From positions 1,390,924 through 1,454,923 of the forward strand of contig NC_021487.1 of NCBI RefSeq assembly GCF_000427095.1: a DNA stretch of 64,000 bases, read 5' to 3'. This document shows positions 36,802 to 46,309 of this stretch, piece by piece. Each line of letters starts with the position of its first letter. Within the stretch, counting starts at the first letter, position 1. This DNA comes from Chthonomonas calidirosea T49. Lineage in GTDB: Bacteria; Armatimonadota; Chthonomonadetes; Chthonomonadales; Chthonomonadaceae. A program made the position numbers and the translations under genes. The notes under the pieces were generated by a model that worked only from the letters and a program-made list of their open reading frames with translations, was not told the DNA's origin and made no database searches.

Positions 36802-37218
36802 CTAGCGCAACAGCTCCTCCGGTCGAAACCAGAGCGCTATCTCCTTCTCCGCCGTCTCCACCGAATCGGAACCGTGTACGAGATTTGTCGTGATCTCTGT
36901 AGCAAAGTCGCCCCGTATGGTTCCGGGGGCGGCATCGAGCGGATTTGTCGCCCCAATAAGGGCGCGAGTAAGGCGGACTGCATTAGGCCCCTCCCATACC
37001 ATCGCAACGACCGGCCCTCCGGTGATGAAATTCACAAGGTCTTGGAAAAACGGTCTTTCACGATGAACCGCGTAGTGATTCTCGGCAAGCTCGCGATCGG
37101 GCCACAGCAGCTTCATTCCCACCAATCGCAAGCCCTTCTGCTCGAACCGTCGAACGATCTCACCCACAAGCCGACGCTCGACACCGTCCGGTTTCACCAT
37201 AATAAAAGTACGTTCCAT
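36802..37218 (-). CDS. ndk: Nucleoside-diphosphate kinase
   Basis: 138 aa, the family size. The start [16 protein letters not shown] is diagnostic, and the catalytic His lies in NLVHGSDS. It transfers phosphate between nucleoside triphosphates and diphosphates through phospho-His. ATG 37218 fits the family N-terminus and has GAGGAG just upstream; the longer open frame to 37302 would add unrelated residues and overlap its own promoter. It is monocistronic, with a promoter directly upstream and pdhA's promoter directly downstream. Confidence 0.97.
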   Translation of the reverse strand: MERTFIMVKPDGVERRLVGEIVRRFEQKGLRLVGMKLLWPDRELAENHYAVHRERPFFQDLVNFITGGPVVAMVWEGPNAVRLTRALIGATNPLDAAPGTIRGDFATEITTNLVHGSDSVETAEKEIALWFRPEELLR

Positions 37219-37261
37219 GCTCTCCTCACGTGGCGTACCGCCATTGAAAAACCAAGTGCAG

Positions 37262-37291
37262 ATTATAGCACTCTCACTCGCAAAATCGCAA
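37262..37291 (-). promoter_or_regulatory. Promoter of ndk
   Basis: TTGCGA and a perfect TATAAT are 18 bases apart on the minus strand, 44 bases before the ndk start. The -35 resembles the TTGCG-type elements of pilB and larE. Confidence 0.65.
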
Positions 37292-37309
37292 TATTCCCGC
37301 AAAATTTCC

Positions 37310-39229
37310 CTATTCAGACAATGTATGCGTTAATACCCACTCTCTATCATTAATTGCAGCTTCTTGGATAGCGGCTGCAGTGCGGGCATCTTGTCTGATG
37401 GTGACCTGCAGCAGGCAGAGGTAGACCACCGCCATAAAGGCCAGCGCCGGCCATAGCAGACTGCGAACCACTTGAAAGGCCCCCTCTAAAGGCCTGTGCT
37501 TCAACAACAAACTTCCCGTTCCCCCTACCAAACAGACCACCAGCGCAAACGACAACCCGAAAAACCAGCGCACCAGCATCTGTGCCTGATCTTCATGAGG
37601 CCCAACACTATCTAATCCAGACAACACGCGCGCCAAAGGGTGCATCTGCCCTATCTGCGCCTGCAGCCCACCCCATAAGGCCGCCGTTACTCCCGTGGCT
37701 AAAACAACACAAAGCACCCCTGTTTTCCAGGAAAGCTCCCTTCTCTGCTCCTCTTGATCAAAAAGGCGATTAGAGAGCCAAGACAAGCCCACCAGCCATA
37801 ACAGGACCCCACTGATAAGAACCCCTAATGCACACCCCATCGAGGGTAGAAGGGAGAATAGATAAAGCAAACCTATAAAAAGTACTGCCAGTGCGAGAAA
37901 GACAAGAAGTTGGGTCTGCGGAAACCGCTTTATCAGCAGCACAGCGCATCCGAGAATACAAAAGCTACCTAAAAGTCCCAACATCTGTTGCAGCGTCAGC
38001 ACCCCCAACATCCAATCTGAAAAGAGAGCCTTAAGAGGAACCCCAGGTGGCACACCATCATAAGGGGTTGCGGCACGTGCCAGCCCTAGTGTTCGACGCA
38101 GTTTTAAACTTTTGACGATCTCATGCTCTAGCCAAAGTGCCTGTGTCTCCTCCCCACTACGACGTAACAGGGTTAGATAGCGCCGACCATAGGGCTCCCA
38201 TGTAGCCAACGAGTTGACCATTCCCTCCCCTTGCAAGGGTGTCCCATCTCCTGTGCTCGCAATGAGCACCAAATCGGTTCCTAAAAGGGCCTCGTAAGCC
38301 CACGGGGCCGTATCGCGCAATATCGTGCCCAAGTGCGCTAACCCAAGATGCAGGCGAAATGCCTGCGGAAGGTGTCCTTCCGCTATATCTTGCTCCGCCC
38401 TATCGTGCACATAAAAGGCCATAGCCCGCAAAGCCTGCAAATGCGGAAAAGAGAGCAATGTAAGCGGCTCAATTTTTTGCAAAGCCCCCTGATCGCCGAA
38501 AACCTGTGCATAGAGTCGCCACTCACCTAATACCTGCTCATAAAGATGCGAATCCCACCGCGAGGTAGAGGCGATACGCTCTAAAGCCTTCTCCCCCCGT
38601 TGCTCTTCACGATTGGAAAAATAAAGCCAAGCGCGCATAGCAGGCCAAAAGGCGTTTTTCGGCTCTAGCTGTTCACCCCTCCTCAAAGCGATATCAAGGA
38701 TTGCAGCTCTTTGTGGTGCTATGGAAAAAAGCGTATTGGGTCTAGAGGCAGGTACAGGATCTAGAGAAACGTCGGCAGTAATCCCTTCGCTACTCTCTTG
38801 CTGCAGGGCTACGCGCACCAAAAGGGCATACAGCCCTGCCACGTTTGGATGCTTCTGTATAAGCCCTACAAGCCGAGCAAGAGTGTTTCCAGGGAAGTTA
38901 GTGGGGGAAAAAGGGTGATCTAGGCTGGCAGCAATGAACCCCATCTGCACCAGCACATCCGATGGCTCTGCATTTGCCACCCATTCCAAACGGGCATCGT
39001 CGCTCGCCGACAAGTGCATGGGGGCAACCAGGCTGCTATATCCAGAGGTTAAGGACGTCTCCCATTGGGCAGCGAGTATGTTCCGTGTAAAAGGCAAGAC
39101 TACAAGCCCACCCAAAACCCCAATAAGAATGCCGCAATACCAGCCCTTCACCGATCCCCACCGTTTCGGATTGGTGAAAGGCGGGCTAGAACAACGAGGC
39201 TCCCACGATTCTGAATGCGTCGCTGGCAT
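37310..39229 (-). CDS. Large multi-span membrane protein downstream of an anti-sigma factor
   Basis: About 639 aa from ATG 39229, five bases after the anti-sigma stop; the longer frame to 39502 runs through that gene and is discarded. One membrane span lies near residues 26-50 ([20 protein letters not shown]). A large soluble region of about 380 residues is helix-rich and reads like TPR-type repeats ([38 protein letters not shown]). The C-terminal 220 residues contain about six spans ([48 protein letters not shown]). I do not recognise a family. Its place behind sigma and anti-sigma genes suggests a membrane-stress function or a signal-sensing partner, which is inference only. Confidence 0.75.
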   Translation of the reverse strand: MPATHSESWEPRCSSPPFTNPKRWGSVKGWYCGILIGVLGGLVVLPFTRNILAAQWETSLTSGYSSLVAPMHLSASDDARLEWVANAEPSDVLVQMGFIAASLDHPFSPTNFPGNTLARLVGLIQKHPNVAGLYALLVRVALQQESSEGITADVSLDPVPASRPNTLFSIAPQRAAILDIALRRGEQLEPKNAFWPAMRAWLYFSNREEQRGEKALERIASTSRWDSHLYEQVLGEWRLYAQVFGDQGALQKIEPLTLLSFPHLQALRAMAFYVHDRAEQDIAEGHLPQAFRLHLGLAHLGTILRDTAPWAYEALLGTDLVLIASTGDGTPLQGEGMVNSLATWEPYGRRYLTLLRRSGEETQALWLEHEIVKSLKLRRTLGLARAATPYDGVPPGVPLKALFSDWMLGVLTLQQMLGLLGSFCILGCAVLLIKRFPQTQLLVFLALAVLFIGLLYLFSLLPSMGCALGVLISGVLLWLVGLSWLSNRLFDQEEQRRELSWKTGVLCVVLATGVTAALWGGLQAQIGQMHPLARVLSGLDSVGPHEDQAQMLVRWFFGLSFALVVCLVGGTGSLLLKHRPLEGAFQVVRSLLWPALAFMAVVYLCLLQVTIRQDARTAAAIQEAAINDREWVLTHTLSE

Positions 39230-39234
39230 CGTGG

Positions 39235-39741
39235 CTACTGAGAGGTAGACGATCGAACCTCGGGCGTCGAAGTCGAGTGCCACATGAGGGCTGCTCGTGG
39301 AGAAGAGGTGTCTAACGGCAATGCCAATGTGCCCGGAACAAAACGCCGGTTCTGCATAAGCTGTATCTCTCCAGGCACGCCCAGAGGCTGCCGTGTTGCA
39401 TGCAGCGAAGACAGCAGCAAAATCCAGGTAATCGCCACGGCGGCCACTGCACCAGCCGCAGCCTGAGCCAAAAAGACGATTACTGCCTTTCTCTTTTCCC
39501 ACCAGGTAAGAGGTTGCGGCTGCGCTATGGCCTGCAGAACGCGCTCATCGAACGCGGGGGAAGCACGGCATTCACTCTCTTGTTGTAGATACGTCTGCAG
39601 CTGGTGATAGGCTTCGTAGGCGTTGCGACAAGAGGCGCATGTCTTAAGATGAACAAACAGCTCTTGACGCTTCTCAAACGGCAAAGCCCCATCCATCTCC
39701 AAAGAAAGCAGTCGGCGCCATCGCCGGCACGGATCAGACAT
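39235..39741 (-). CDS. Zinc-finger anti-sigma factor
   Basis: 168 aa from ATG 39741. The N-terminal ZAS domain shows C5 and H31-x3-C35-x2-C38 (HLKTCASC), the zf-HC2 pattern of anti-sigma factors, followed by a helix and one membrane span (VIVFLAQAAAGAVAAVAITW), then a periplasmic tail. Its start overlaps the end of the sigma gene by eight bases (ATGTCTGA), so translation of the two is coupled, as expected for a sigma/anti-sigma pair. It should hold the ECF factor at the membrane until a signal releases it. Confidence 0.9.
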   Translation of the reverse strand: MSDPCRRWRRLLSLEMDGALPFEKRQELFVHLKTCASCRNAYEAYHQLQTYLQQESECRASPAFDERVLQAIAQPQPLTWWEKRKAVIVFLAQAAAGAVAAVAITWILLLSSLHATRQPLGVPGEIQLMQNRRFVPGTLALPLDTSSPRAALMWHSTSTPEVRSSTSQ

Positions 39742-40348
39742 TCTTAATCTCCTCCTGCAAAGAGAGCCACTTTTGGCGAAACTGCTCTCGTGCGGCACTT
39801 AAACGTGAGCGCACCGTTCCTACCGGAATATCCAAAACTGCGGCTATTTCTGCATACTCTAGCCCTTCTACCTCTCGCAAAATGAGTGCAGCGCGAATAG
39901 GCGGCGATAGCGAGTTGATAATTTGTTCGATAGCTAGCCGCTGATCAGTATCTACGCTCGGTGCTACGAGCGTTGAAAGAGCCTCCGTATCAAGCGAGGT
40001 CTCAAGTCGAGAGCTCTTGCGCCGCATTCTATCTAAACAGAGGTTCACAACGATACGATAGAGCCATGCATAAAAGCTGACCTCACCGCGAAACTGCCCG
40101 ATCTGACGAAACGCTTTTACAAACGCTTCCTGCGCTATGTCCTCCGCCTCACGCGAACTGCGTAGAACTTGAGTCGCTAAGCGTACCACGCGATCACGAT
40201 ACTTTTGTAGTACCCAGCGCACAGCACGCTCATCCCCTTCCGCACAACGCTGCAGCCAATAGAGCTCTTCACGCTGCTCTGGCGTGGCCGTCGTTGGATC
40301 GTTGGTAAGCGAAAGCGACTGCTTCCATCGCTGTAACCCTGTCTCCAT
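39734..40348 (-). CDS. ECF sigma factor (RpoE-like)
   Basis: 204 aa from ATG 40348, with AAGGAG nine bases upstream. Region 2 contains AEDIAQEAFVKAFRQIGQFRG, with the DIAQEAF segment that contacts core polymerase and the -10, and a WLYRIVVNLCLDRMRR helix. Region 4 carries the helix-turn-helix GLEYAEIAAVLDIPVGTVRSRLSAARE for the -35. There is no region 1.1 or 3, which defines the ECF group. The downstream anti-sigma and membrane protein form its likely regulon core. I find no GGAACC-type autoregulatory promoter in the 280 bases upstream (40349-40628), but the search was by eye. Confidence 0.94.
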   Translation of the reverse strand: METGLQRWKQSLSLTNDPTTATPEQREELYWLQRCAEGDERAVRWVLQKYRDRVVRLATQVLRSSREAEDIAQEAFVKAFRQIGQFRGEVSFYAWLYRIVVNLCLDRMRRKSSRLETSLDTEALSTLVAPSVDTDQRLAIEQIINSLSPPIRAALILREVEGLEYAEIAAVLDIPVGTVRSRLSAAREQFRQKWLSLQEEIKNV

Positions 40349-40628
40349 AACGAATGACTCCTTACTCCTTCCTGAAACCACAGCCGTTCCCCAAACAGCT
40401 GCTTTCAGACGATGACCGATGTGAGGGAACCGTGCTTACTGTGATGCCTTTCGAACCCTAGCTGGCGGCACTTGCCCCATTGTTCGAACAGCTACGGTCT
40501 TATAGTACCCCTAGATCACGCTATAACGATCGTGTGTACTTTTCTATTTTTTATGCTCGCTCCCTTCACAATTTTCCGGGTTCTCCCCATTTAAAATTAT
40601 GGCAACCTTGCTTCGCTCTTTAAAGGGT

Positions 40629-41771
40629 CTAGGGTTGTTGGGCTACCTGAACCTGAACCTGGGCGTACTGATCACCTCGATGCACCTCCAGGGTCACCGT
40701 GCTCCCCACTTTCAAGCCCTGCGTCACCGCACGGAACTGGTCGCTATCGGTTATTGGTCGCCCGTTGACGCGGGTAATCACATCGCCAGGCTCGATGCCC
40801 GCCTGGGCTGCCGGCCCATCACGGTACACGCCGGTTACGACGACTCCTTTCACCGGCGGCAGTCCAAAGCGTGTTGCCAGAGAAGGCGTGTTGGTTTGTA
40901 CCACCACTCCAAGCCAAGGTCGCGGAACCCTCCCATAGGCTTTTAGCTCCTCCGCGACTTGCAGAGCGGTATCAATGGGGATGGCAAAGCCGATGCCCTC
41001 AGCATGCTGACGAACTAACGTGTTAATGCCGATCACACGCCCCTCGATATCCACCAGAGGCCCTCCCGAATTGCCGGGGTTGATGGCAGCACTGTGCTGA
41101 ATGAGGTGAGAATAGATGCGCCCATCGTCGGTTGCAATAGGGCGATCGAGAGCGCTAATCACACCGTTGGTAACGGTAAATCGTAAGCCAAGTGGATTGC
41201 CAATGGCCACACATATCTGTCCTGGCACCAAACCCCTTACCGTCCCCAATTTGGCAGCCGGCAAGTTATGCCCATCGATTTTTACTAACGCGACATCGGT
41301 GGTGTAGTCCGCTCCCACCAAATGTCCCTTGAATCGCCTTCCATCGGCCAGAGTGACTGTAATTGTACGCCCGCTGTCGCTACGTCCCACAACATGTTCG
41401 TTGGTCAGAATGTAGCCATCTGGGGTAATAATCACCCCAGAACCCTCCCAATGGCTCTGCTCTACCTGCGGTTCAACGCCCATCATCTCGTCGAAGATAT
41501 CGGGTTCAACCCGCACGGTCTCTGAGGCATCAATATAGACCACGGAGCGATAGACCGCTTGAGCTGCACGGGCATAGACCTCCAGCGGCGATAAGCTAGT
41601 TTGAGGCTTTCCGAGAGAGACGTCCAAGCCCCCCATCGAGGCTTGACTTTCCGACTCGCGCCATGTGATGTGAATGTTGGGCAACACAAAGCCCCCAAGG
41701 ACAAAAGCGACGCCCAACAGCAGTAACATTCGAAGCCAGGCACGTTTCGAATTTTCCGATGACAACGGCAT
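40629..41771 (-). CDS. HtrA/DegP-type serine protease with PDZ domain
   Basis: 380 aa from ATG 41771, with AAAGGAG eight bases upstream overlapping the previous gene's stop. One N-terminal span (MLLLLGVAFVLGGFVL, about residues 15-30) anchors it. The catalytic triad is H126 (TNEHVVG), D159 (TTDVALV) and S235 (NPGNSGGPL). A PDZ domain follows at about residues 285-380 (LGVVVQTNTPSLATRFGLPP, GDVITRVNGRPI). It acts in the envelope as a quality-control protease or chaperone. It starts four bases after the stop of the small membrane protein upstream, so the two are one unit. It could be DegS-, DegP- or DegQ-like; a single PDZ and a membrane anchor favour a DegS-like arrangement, but no regulatory inference is safe. 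Confidence 0.92.
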   Translation of the reverse strand: MPLSSENSKRAWLRMLLLLGVAFVLGGFVLPNIHITWRESESQASMGGLDVSLGKPQTSLSPLEVYARAAQAVYRSVVYIDASETVRVEPDIFDEMMGVEPQVEQSHWEGSGVIITPDGYILTNEHVVGRSDSGRTITVTLADGRRFKGHLVGADYTTDVALVKIDGHNLPAAKLGTVRGLVPGQICVAIGNPLGLRFTVTNGVISALDRPIATDDGRIYSHLIQHSAAINPGNSGGPLVDIEGRVIGINTLVRQHAEGIGFAIPIDTALQVAEELKAYGRVPRPWLGVVVQTNTPSLATRFGLPPVKGVVVTGVYRDGPAAQAGIEPGDVITRVNGRPITDSDQFRAVTQGLKVGSTVTLEVHRGDQYAQVQVQVAQQP

Positions 41772-41775
41772 TTTC

Positions 41776-42225
41776 TTACTCCTTTGTCTGTGTTGTAGGC
41801 TCCATGTCCGGTCCGTGTTGTCCATAAAGGGCGAACGGTGTGGGCAGACCTACGAAAAAAAGCCCATAGCGAATGAGGATCGCATAGGCGGCTAACAGCA
41901 ATCGGCTCCAAGGACGAGCTGTCGTTAACGAGGGCACGGGCAGGGTTAACGGCCAATCGTTCCAAAAAGAGATGCTGATGAGCAGCGCCACGAGCAACCA
42001 GAGATAGATAAAAGTAGGGCGACGAGTTCGCGTGATCGCTGCCAGACAAAGCCCAAAGAGGCTCCCTTTAATGAAGGCCATTCCCCCTGTCAACACCGCC
42101 CAGCGGGCGCAGTGTAGTAAGAGCGATGGCAACAAAACACCGATCAGAAGGGCACAGCAAACCGTACCCACCTGTTGGGCAATGCGACGTTGTCTTCGTA
42201 GCAGTACCGGGCGATAGGCTTGCAT
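41776..42225 (-). CDS. Small integral membrane protein coupled to HtrA
   Basis: 149 aa with three to four predicted spans: VCCALLIGVLLPSLLLHC, GSLFGLCLAAI, FIYLWLLVALLISISFW and LLLAAYAILIRYGLFFVGL. The N-terminal RRQRR suggests inside orientation. No family was recognised. Its stop is separated from the HtrA start by four bases, so the two are translated together; it may be a partner or regulator of the protease. Its own start has no clear Shine-Dalgarno. Confidence 0.7.
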   Translation of the reverse strand: MQAYRPVLLRRQRRIAQQVGTVCCALLIGVLLPSLLLHCARWAVLTGGMAFIKGSLFGLCLAAITRTRRPTFIYLWLLVALLISISFWNDWPLTLPVPSLTTARPWSRLLLAAYAILIRYGLFFVGLPTPFALYGQHGPDMEPTTQTKE

Positions 42226-42330
42226 AGATAAAGTCCCATGATGCAGAGGTACAGGGCAGAAAACGTAGATACGTTAACATCGCTCCGACTGTGCCCGATC
42301 TCTGCTACGTACTTTACCCCAAGTTTGTGA

Positions 42331-43683
42331 CTATTGCCACGCCTCTTCTTCAGAAATAGAGAGCTGGCCCGAAGGCACCCTTTTCGCGGGGATAATGGTC
42401 GGTTTCTCGCCCTCTACCTCTTGAATACACCTCAGGAGGCGCTCGCGCATTACCTCTGCGACGCGCGCATGAGAGGCACACTCAATACGATTGGCCAGCT
42501 CATAGGGGTCTACTTCAAGATCGTAGAGATAGGCCTCCCAATAGGTATCCGAGCTCGAGTCCTGCCAGGGGTTTTTATGAGGGGCGAACACCCCATACTT
42601 CCACCGGCGCGTTCGTACAGCACGTCCAACGTGCCATTCGCTGATTTGCAGAAAGACCTCCTCAGGCCATCCCTCTCTCTCCCCACGCGTAAGGCGAAGA
42701 AAAGATCGCCCCTGCATGGTTTCTGGTATTGGCAATCCGGCCGCCTCCAGCAAGGTGGGAGGTATATCTACCAAACTTACTAATTGGCGGATCTGTCCTC
42801 CGCCGTCAAAGCCCGGCCCCTGTAAAGCCGCCGGCACACGGATGGAGCCTTCGTGGCAAGATCGCTTATATTCGGTGTTGCGCGTCTTGAAATGACAGCC
42901 GTGGTCGGATGTATAGAGCACGATGGTTCGATCGAGCAACTGGAGGCTGCGAAGGGCATCGAGCAGAAGTCCGAAGGCCTCGTCTAATCGCTTCACCATC
43001 CCATAGTAGCCGGCAAGATGTTGGTGTACAGAGCCTCCCAGCGCGGCGAGGTCAGGCGGCATCCATCGCCCCACATAACGCTCGGCATAGCCTTCCGGAG
43101 CTGGATAGCTATCAAGGCGATTCTGATGATGAGGTTCAAGAAAGGAGAGAAAAAGGAAGAAAGGCTGCTCTTGATGGGAGGCGATGTAGCGAATGGCTGC
43201 ATCGGTTAGCGCGTTGACCCGATACCCAGGCAGCAATACCGCCTTTCCTTCATTATCGTAAACTACCGTACGATAGGGATCGGAAGAGAACTCCAGCACA
43301 TTGGAGGCGAGCCAATAGTCGTAGCCCCCTCGTTCGGTTTCAGGAACCGGATCGCGTGAAGCAAGATGCCACTTCCCGATGTAGGCCGTACTGTAGCCGG
43401 CTTCCCGAAAGCATCGAGCTATGGTAACCGCATCGGGCGGCAAAGGGATGCCATTACGGAAGCACCCTACTCGGGTGGCATAACAACCCGTTTGCAAAGC
43501 GGCGCGCGCCGGCCCGCAAACAGGTTGGCATGTGAAGGCATAGTAAAGATGGGTACCACGCTGCGCCATTCGGTCGAAATTCGGCGTGAGGTCGAGCGGG
43601 TTTCCATGAACTCCGGTTGTGTCCCAACGCTGTTGATCGGTAAAGAAGATGATAACATTTGGTGGAGTGCTCGATTTTACCAT
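42331..43683 (-). CDS. Type I sulfatase (formylglycine-dependent)
   Basis: 450 aa. The sulfatase signature C56-G-P-A-R60 (CxPxR) carries the cysteine converted to formylglycine. Metal-binding Asp residues lie at the start (D16 in FFTDQQR) and in VLYTSDHGCHF, and GKWHLASRDP supplies the active-site Lys and His. It hydrolyses sulfate esters. No signal peptide is present, unlike most polysaccharide sulfatases, so it may be cytoplasmic, or the start may be misjudged. ATG 43683 overlaps the last seven bases of the sulfotransferase gene, so translation is probably coupled. The substrate is unknown; the neighbour suggests turnover of a sulfated molecule made by the same operon. Confidence 0.93.
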   Translation of the reverse strand: MVKSSTPPNVIIFFTDQQRWDTTGVHGNPLDLTPNFDRMAQRGTHLYYAFTCQPVCGPARAALQTGCYATRVGCFRNGIPLPPDAVTIARCFREAGYSTAYIGKWHLASRDPVPETERGGYDYWLASNVLEFSSDPYRTVVYDNEGKAVLLPGYRVNALTDAAIRYIASHQEQPFFLFLSFLEPHHQNRLDSYPAPEGYAERYVGRWMPPDLAALGGSVHQHLAGYYGMVKRLDEAFGLLLDALRSLQLLDRTIVLYTSDHGCHFKTRNTEYKRSCHEGSIRVPAALQGPGFDGGGQIRQLVSLVDIPPTLLEAAGLPIPETMQGRSFLRLTRGEREGWPEEVFLQISEWHVGRAVRTRRWKYGVFAPHKNPWQDSSSDTYWEAYLYDLEVDPYELANRIECASHARVAEVMRERLLRCIQEVEGEKPTIIPAKRVPSGQLSISEEEAWQ

Positions 43684-44723
43684 CGCTTCGTCTCAGCGGG
43701 AAGGATAAACTCCCTCGCCTGTTTTAGGATGACCTCATTGATTTCGACTTCGATAAAATTCGCGATGGCCGTGATGATCTCCTGCGGATTTTCCAAGAGA
43801 GCTTCGTAACTTACCTCCGAATACTGATCACCCATGGCACGATACTTCTCACCCTCGCTCACGTACAAATCGTATAGGTGACGCCAGTCTTCCTCTGTTT
43901 TAGGATGTGGTTTTTGATGGGACATCTTTCTTAGCGCGAAACGTTCAAAGGCGAGTCTCGGATGTGAGATGGCTCCCAATACCCTTCGGTGTAGAGGCAG
44001 TTTAAAGGGTGGAGTTTGGGCTGCCCAACTCTCAGCACGCCGCATGAGACTTCTCACCACCGCGTCCGGACTACGACGGACGTGCAGCACCTTTGCATCG
44101 GGGAACAGTTGCAGCCAATAGCGAAGGGTAAACGTATTTCGTGGATCTTTCCATCCCCAAGCCCCTTGATAGTTCTTTGGCATCCCGCTCAGATACTGGC
44201 TGCGCAAAGTGCCAAATGTTGCTCCTTGCAGAGTACGCACGGCACTTCTCGTGAACTGGGGTTCATCTCGCACTGCCAATAGGGGATCTACGTAATCCCA
44301 ATCGGCTCCGGCGCGGGTAAATATTCGCTGATTTACCAGCCGAAAACTTTCGTCCTCCGCATAACCATCCCGCACTGTCGTAGGTGTGGGAGCGAAAGCC
44401 GTACTTCTTTGACTTGCATAGATAATCAAAGAGTTATGATGAGTATGACAGACAATGAGTTTATCTTCTTCTTGGGAGTTGCCGATCCGACCCATGTAAA
44501 CTCCCATTAGCGCCAAGATAGCGCTTACGAGGCTTGTGCCGGAGCGGTGCATTCCGATAACGATAATGGGCGGCTTCAGCTCTCGGAAACGTGCATAGAT
44601 CCATCGTGGCGCTCGATCCTGAGGGATAATGGATTCGACAGCGCCAATTTCCTTCTCGAACATCCTCCCCATCCTCTTAGTCAATAGATTTCTGAAACCA
44701 CTAAAATTGACTGGCAACGCCAT
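43677..44723 (-). CDS. Sulfotransferase
   Basis: 348 aa. The 5'-phosphosulfate-binding loop GMHRSGTSLVSAIL lies at residues 57-70, and the 3'-phosphate-binding region VLHVRRSPDAVVRSLMRR follows in the middle. The family transfers sulfate from PAPS to hydroxyl or amino groups of small molecules, lipids or glycans. ATG 44723 is preceded by AAGGA about ten bases upstream; ATG 44663 (MFEKEIGAVE) is an alternative. The last seven bases overlap the sulfatase start. The sulfatase and sulfotransferase have opposite activities, an uncommon pairing in one transcript. No PAPS-synthesis genes are nearby. Confidence 0.88.
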   Translation of the reverse strand: MALPVNFSGFRNLLTKRMGRMFEKEIGAVESIIPQDRAPRWIYARFRELKPPIIVIGMHRSGTSLVSAILALMGVYMGRIGNSQEEDKLIVCHTHHNSLIIYASQRSTAFAPTPTTVRDGYAEDESFRLVNQRIFTRAGADWDYVDPLLAVRDEPQFTRSAVRTLQGATFGTLRSQYLSGMPKNYQGAWGWKDPRNTFTLRYWLQLFPDAKVLHVRRSPDAVVRSLMRRAESWAAQTPPFKLPLHRRVLGAISHPRLAFERFALRKMSHQKPHPKTEEDWRHLYDLYVSEGEKYRAMGDQYSEVSYEALLENPQEIITAIANFIEVEINEVILKQAREFILPAETKRW

Positions 44724-44809
44724 GCCGGAGTTATCCTTAGTTTATGCCGAATTTTCACTAGAAAATACATACAGTGAAACACGCCTCACCGCTTCTCTTC
44801 TCGAAATCC

Positions 44810-46216
44810 TCACACCGCCGTTTTCAGCAAGCCGACTGGTAGAGCCTCCACAATGCTCGAAATGCCGATGACTTCTAGAGGCACTCGCCCTTTTAGTTCG
44901 GCTAAGTTGTGTTTGGCGATGAGCGCCTTTTGAAACCCTTGGCGTGCAGCCTCCCGCAAACGTTTCTCGCTCTGCGAAACCGCTCGTATCTCTCCGTTCA
45001 GCCCTACCTCGCCGATGAAAATCGTAGTAGGCTCCACAGGCTGCTCGCGAAAGCTCGAAATAACCGCCATTGCGACGGCGAGATCGGCCGCCGTCTCCAC
45101 AACGTGTACGCCTCCTGCCACGTTAACAAACACGTCCTGCTCTGCTAACTTCAGGCCTAGCCGCTTCTCGAGCACGGCCAGGATCATGTTCACACGGTTT
45201 GGGTCTAGGCCGTTGATAACCCGGCGCGGGCTCGCCAAAAATGAGCGCGCGGCAAGTCCCTGCACCTCCACCAACAGCGCTCGCGTTCCTTCTAAGGTTG
45301 CCGTGATAACCGAGCCAATACCGTCTTTTGTGCGCTCTGCAAGCAGGGCAGCAGAGGGATTATCCACGCTCACCAATCCTTGCTCACGCATCTCGAAAAT
45401 GCCGAGCTCATCGGTAGAGCCGAAGCGGTTTTTCACCGCTCGTAGTAACCGATAGGCATTCTGGCGATCGCCCTCAAAATAGAGGACGGTATCCACGATA
45501 TGTTCCAGCACGCGTGGCCCGGCCAGGTTGCCCTCTTTGGTTACATGCCCAATAAGAATAATTGGAATACCGGTGGCTTTTGAAAAGCGCGCCAGCCTCG
45601 AGGCGCATGCGCGCACCTGGCTAACAGAGCCGGGAATAGAATCGAGAGCACCATCCTGGGTGGTCTGTATGCTATCTACGATCGCAAGAATAGGACGTAG
45701 TTTGTCCAGATGCCCCTCAATTCGCTCAATATCCGTTTCGACGCTCACGAAGAAACGTTCGGTCTCCGCCCCCAAGCGCGCGCTGCGTAGACGTATCTGC
45801 TGTGCGCTCTCTTCTCCAGAAATATAGAGCACCGAGCCGGCTTCCTGCCCCGTAGCAACACGGTAGGCCACCTGGGTCAATAGCGTTGACTTGCCGATGC
45901 CCGGATCCCCTCCAACAAGCACAATGCTGCCGGGCACAACACCGCCGCCTAAAACCCTATCGAACTCCCCAATGCCGCTCAGGAGCCGTGGCTGCGAGGC
46001 CATTTCTACCTGAGTGATCGGCAGCGGCGCTCCGGCCTCCGCGGCGCTAGAGATCGCTTGGCTCGACTTCGCTCCACTACGCGCCTTATGAGAAGGACGT
46101 AAGACGACCTCCTCCACAAACGAGTCCCATGTCTCGCATTCCGGGCATCGCCCAAGCCATTTTAGCGACTCGTAACCGCAGTTCTGGCAAACATAGCGTG
46201 TCTGAAATTGGCTCAT
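44810..46216 (-). CDS. radA: DNA repair protein RadA (Sms)
   Basis: 468 aa from ATG 46216. The N-terminal zinc finger is C10-x2-C13 and C24-x2-C27 (CQNC, CPEC). The RecA-like core has Walker A GGDPGIGKSTL, Walker B ILAIVDSIQTT and the RadA-specific KNRFGSTDELGIFEM. The C-terminal Lon-type domain (GEVGLNGEIRAVSQSEKRLREAARQGF) closes the protein. RadA is a branch-migration helicase in homologous recombination. It lies 93 bases after a two-span membrane protein; they may share a transcript. Confidence 0.97.
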   Translation of the reverse strand: MSQFQTRYVCQNCGYESLKWLGRCPECETWDSFVEEVVLRPSHKARSGAKSSQAISSAAEAGAPLPITQVEMASQPRLLSGIGEFDRVLGGGVVPGSIVLVGGDPGIGKSTLLTQVAYRVATGQEAGSVLYISGEESAQQIRLRSARLGAETERFFVSVETDIERIEGHLDKLRPILAIVDSIQTTQDGALDSIPGSVSQVRACASRLARFSKATGIPIILIGHVTKEGNLAGPRVLEHIVDTVLYFEGDRQNAYRLLRAVKNRFGSTDELGIFEMREQGLVSVDNPSAALLAERTKDGIGSVITATLEGTRALLVEVQGLAARSFLASPRRVINGLDPNRVNMILAVLEKRLGLKLAEQDVFVNVAGGVHVVETAADLAVAMAVISSFREQPVEPTTIFIGEVGLNGEIRAVSQSEKRLREAARQGFQKALIAKHNLAELKGRVPLEVIGISSIVEALPVGLLKTAV

Positions 46217-46309
46217 AAAACAGGTTCCAATAGGCACCGTCGCGAAACGAACTGAAGTAGAGCGCTGAGATCACACTGAGATGCTAAAGTGAATGACGTG
46301 GCGAAAGCG

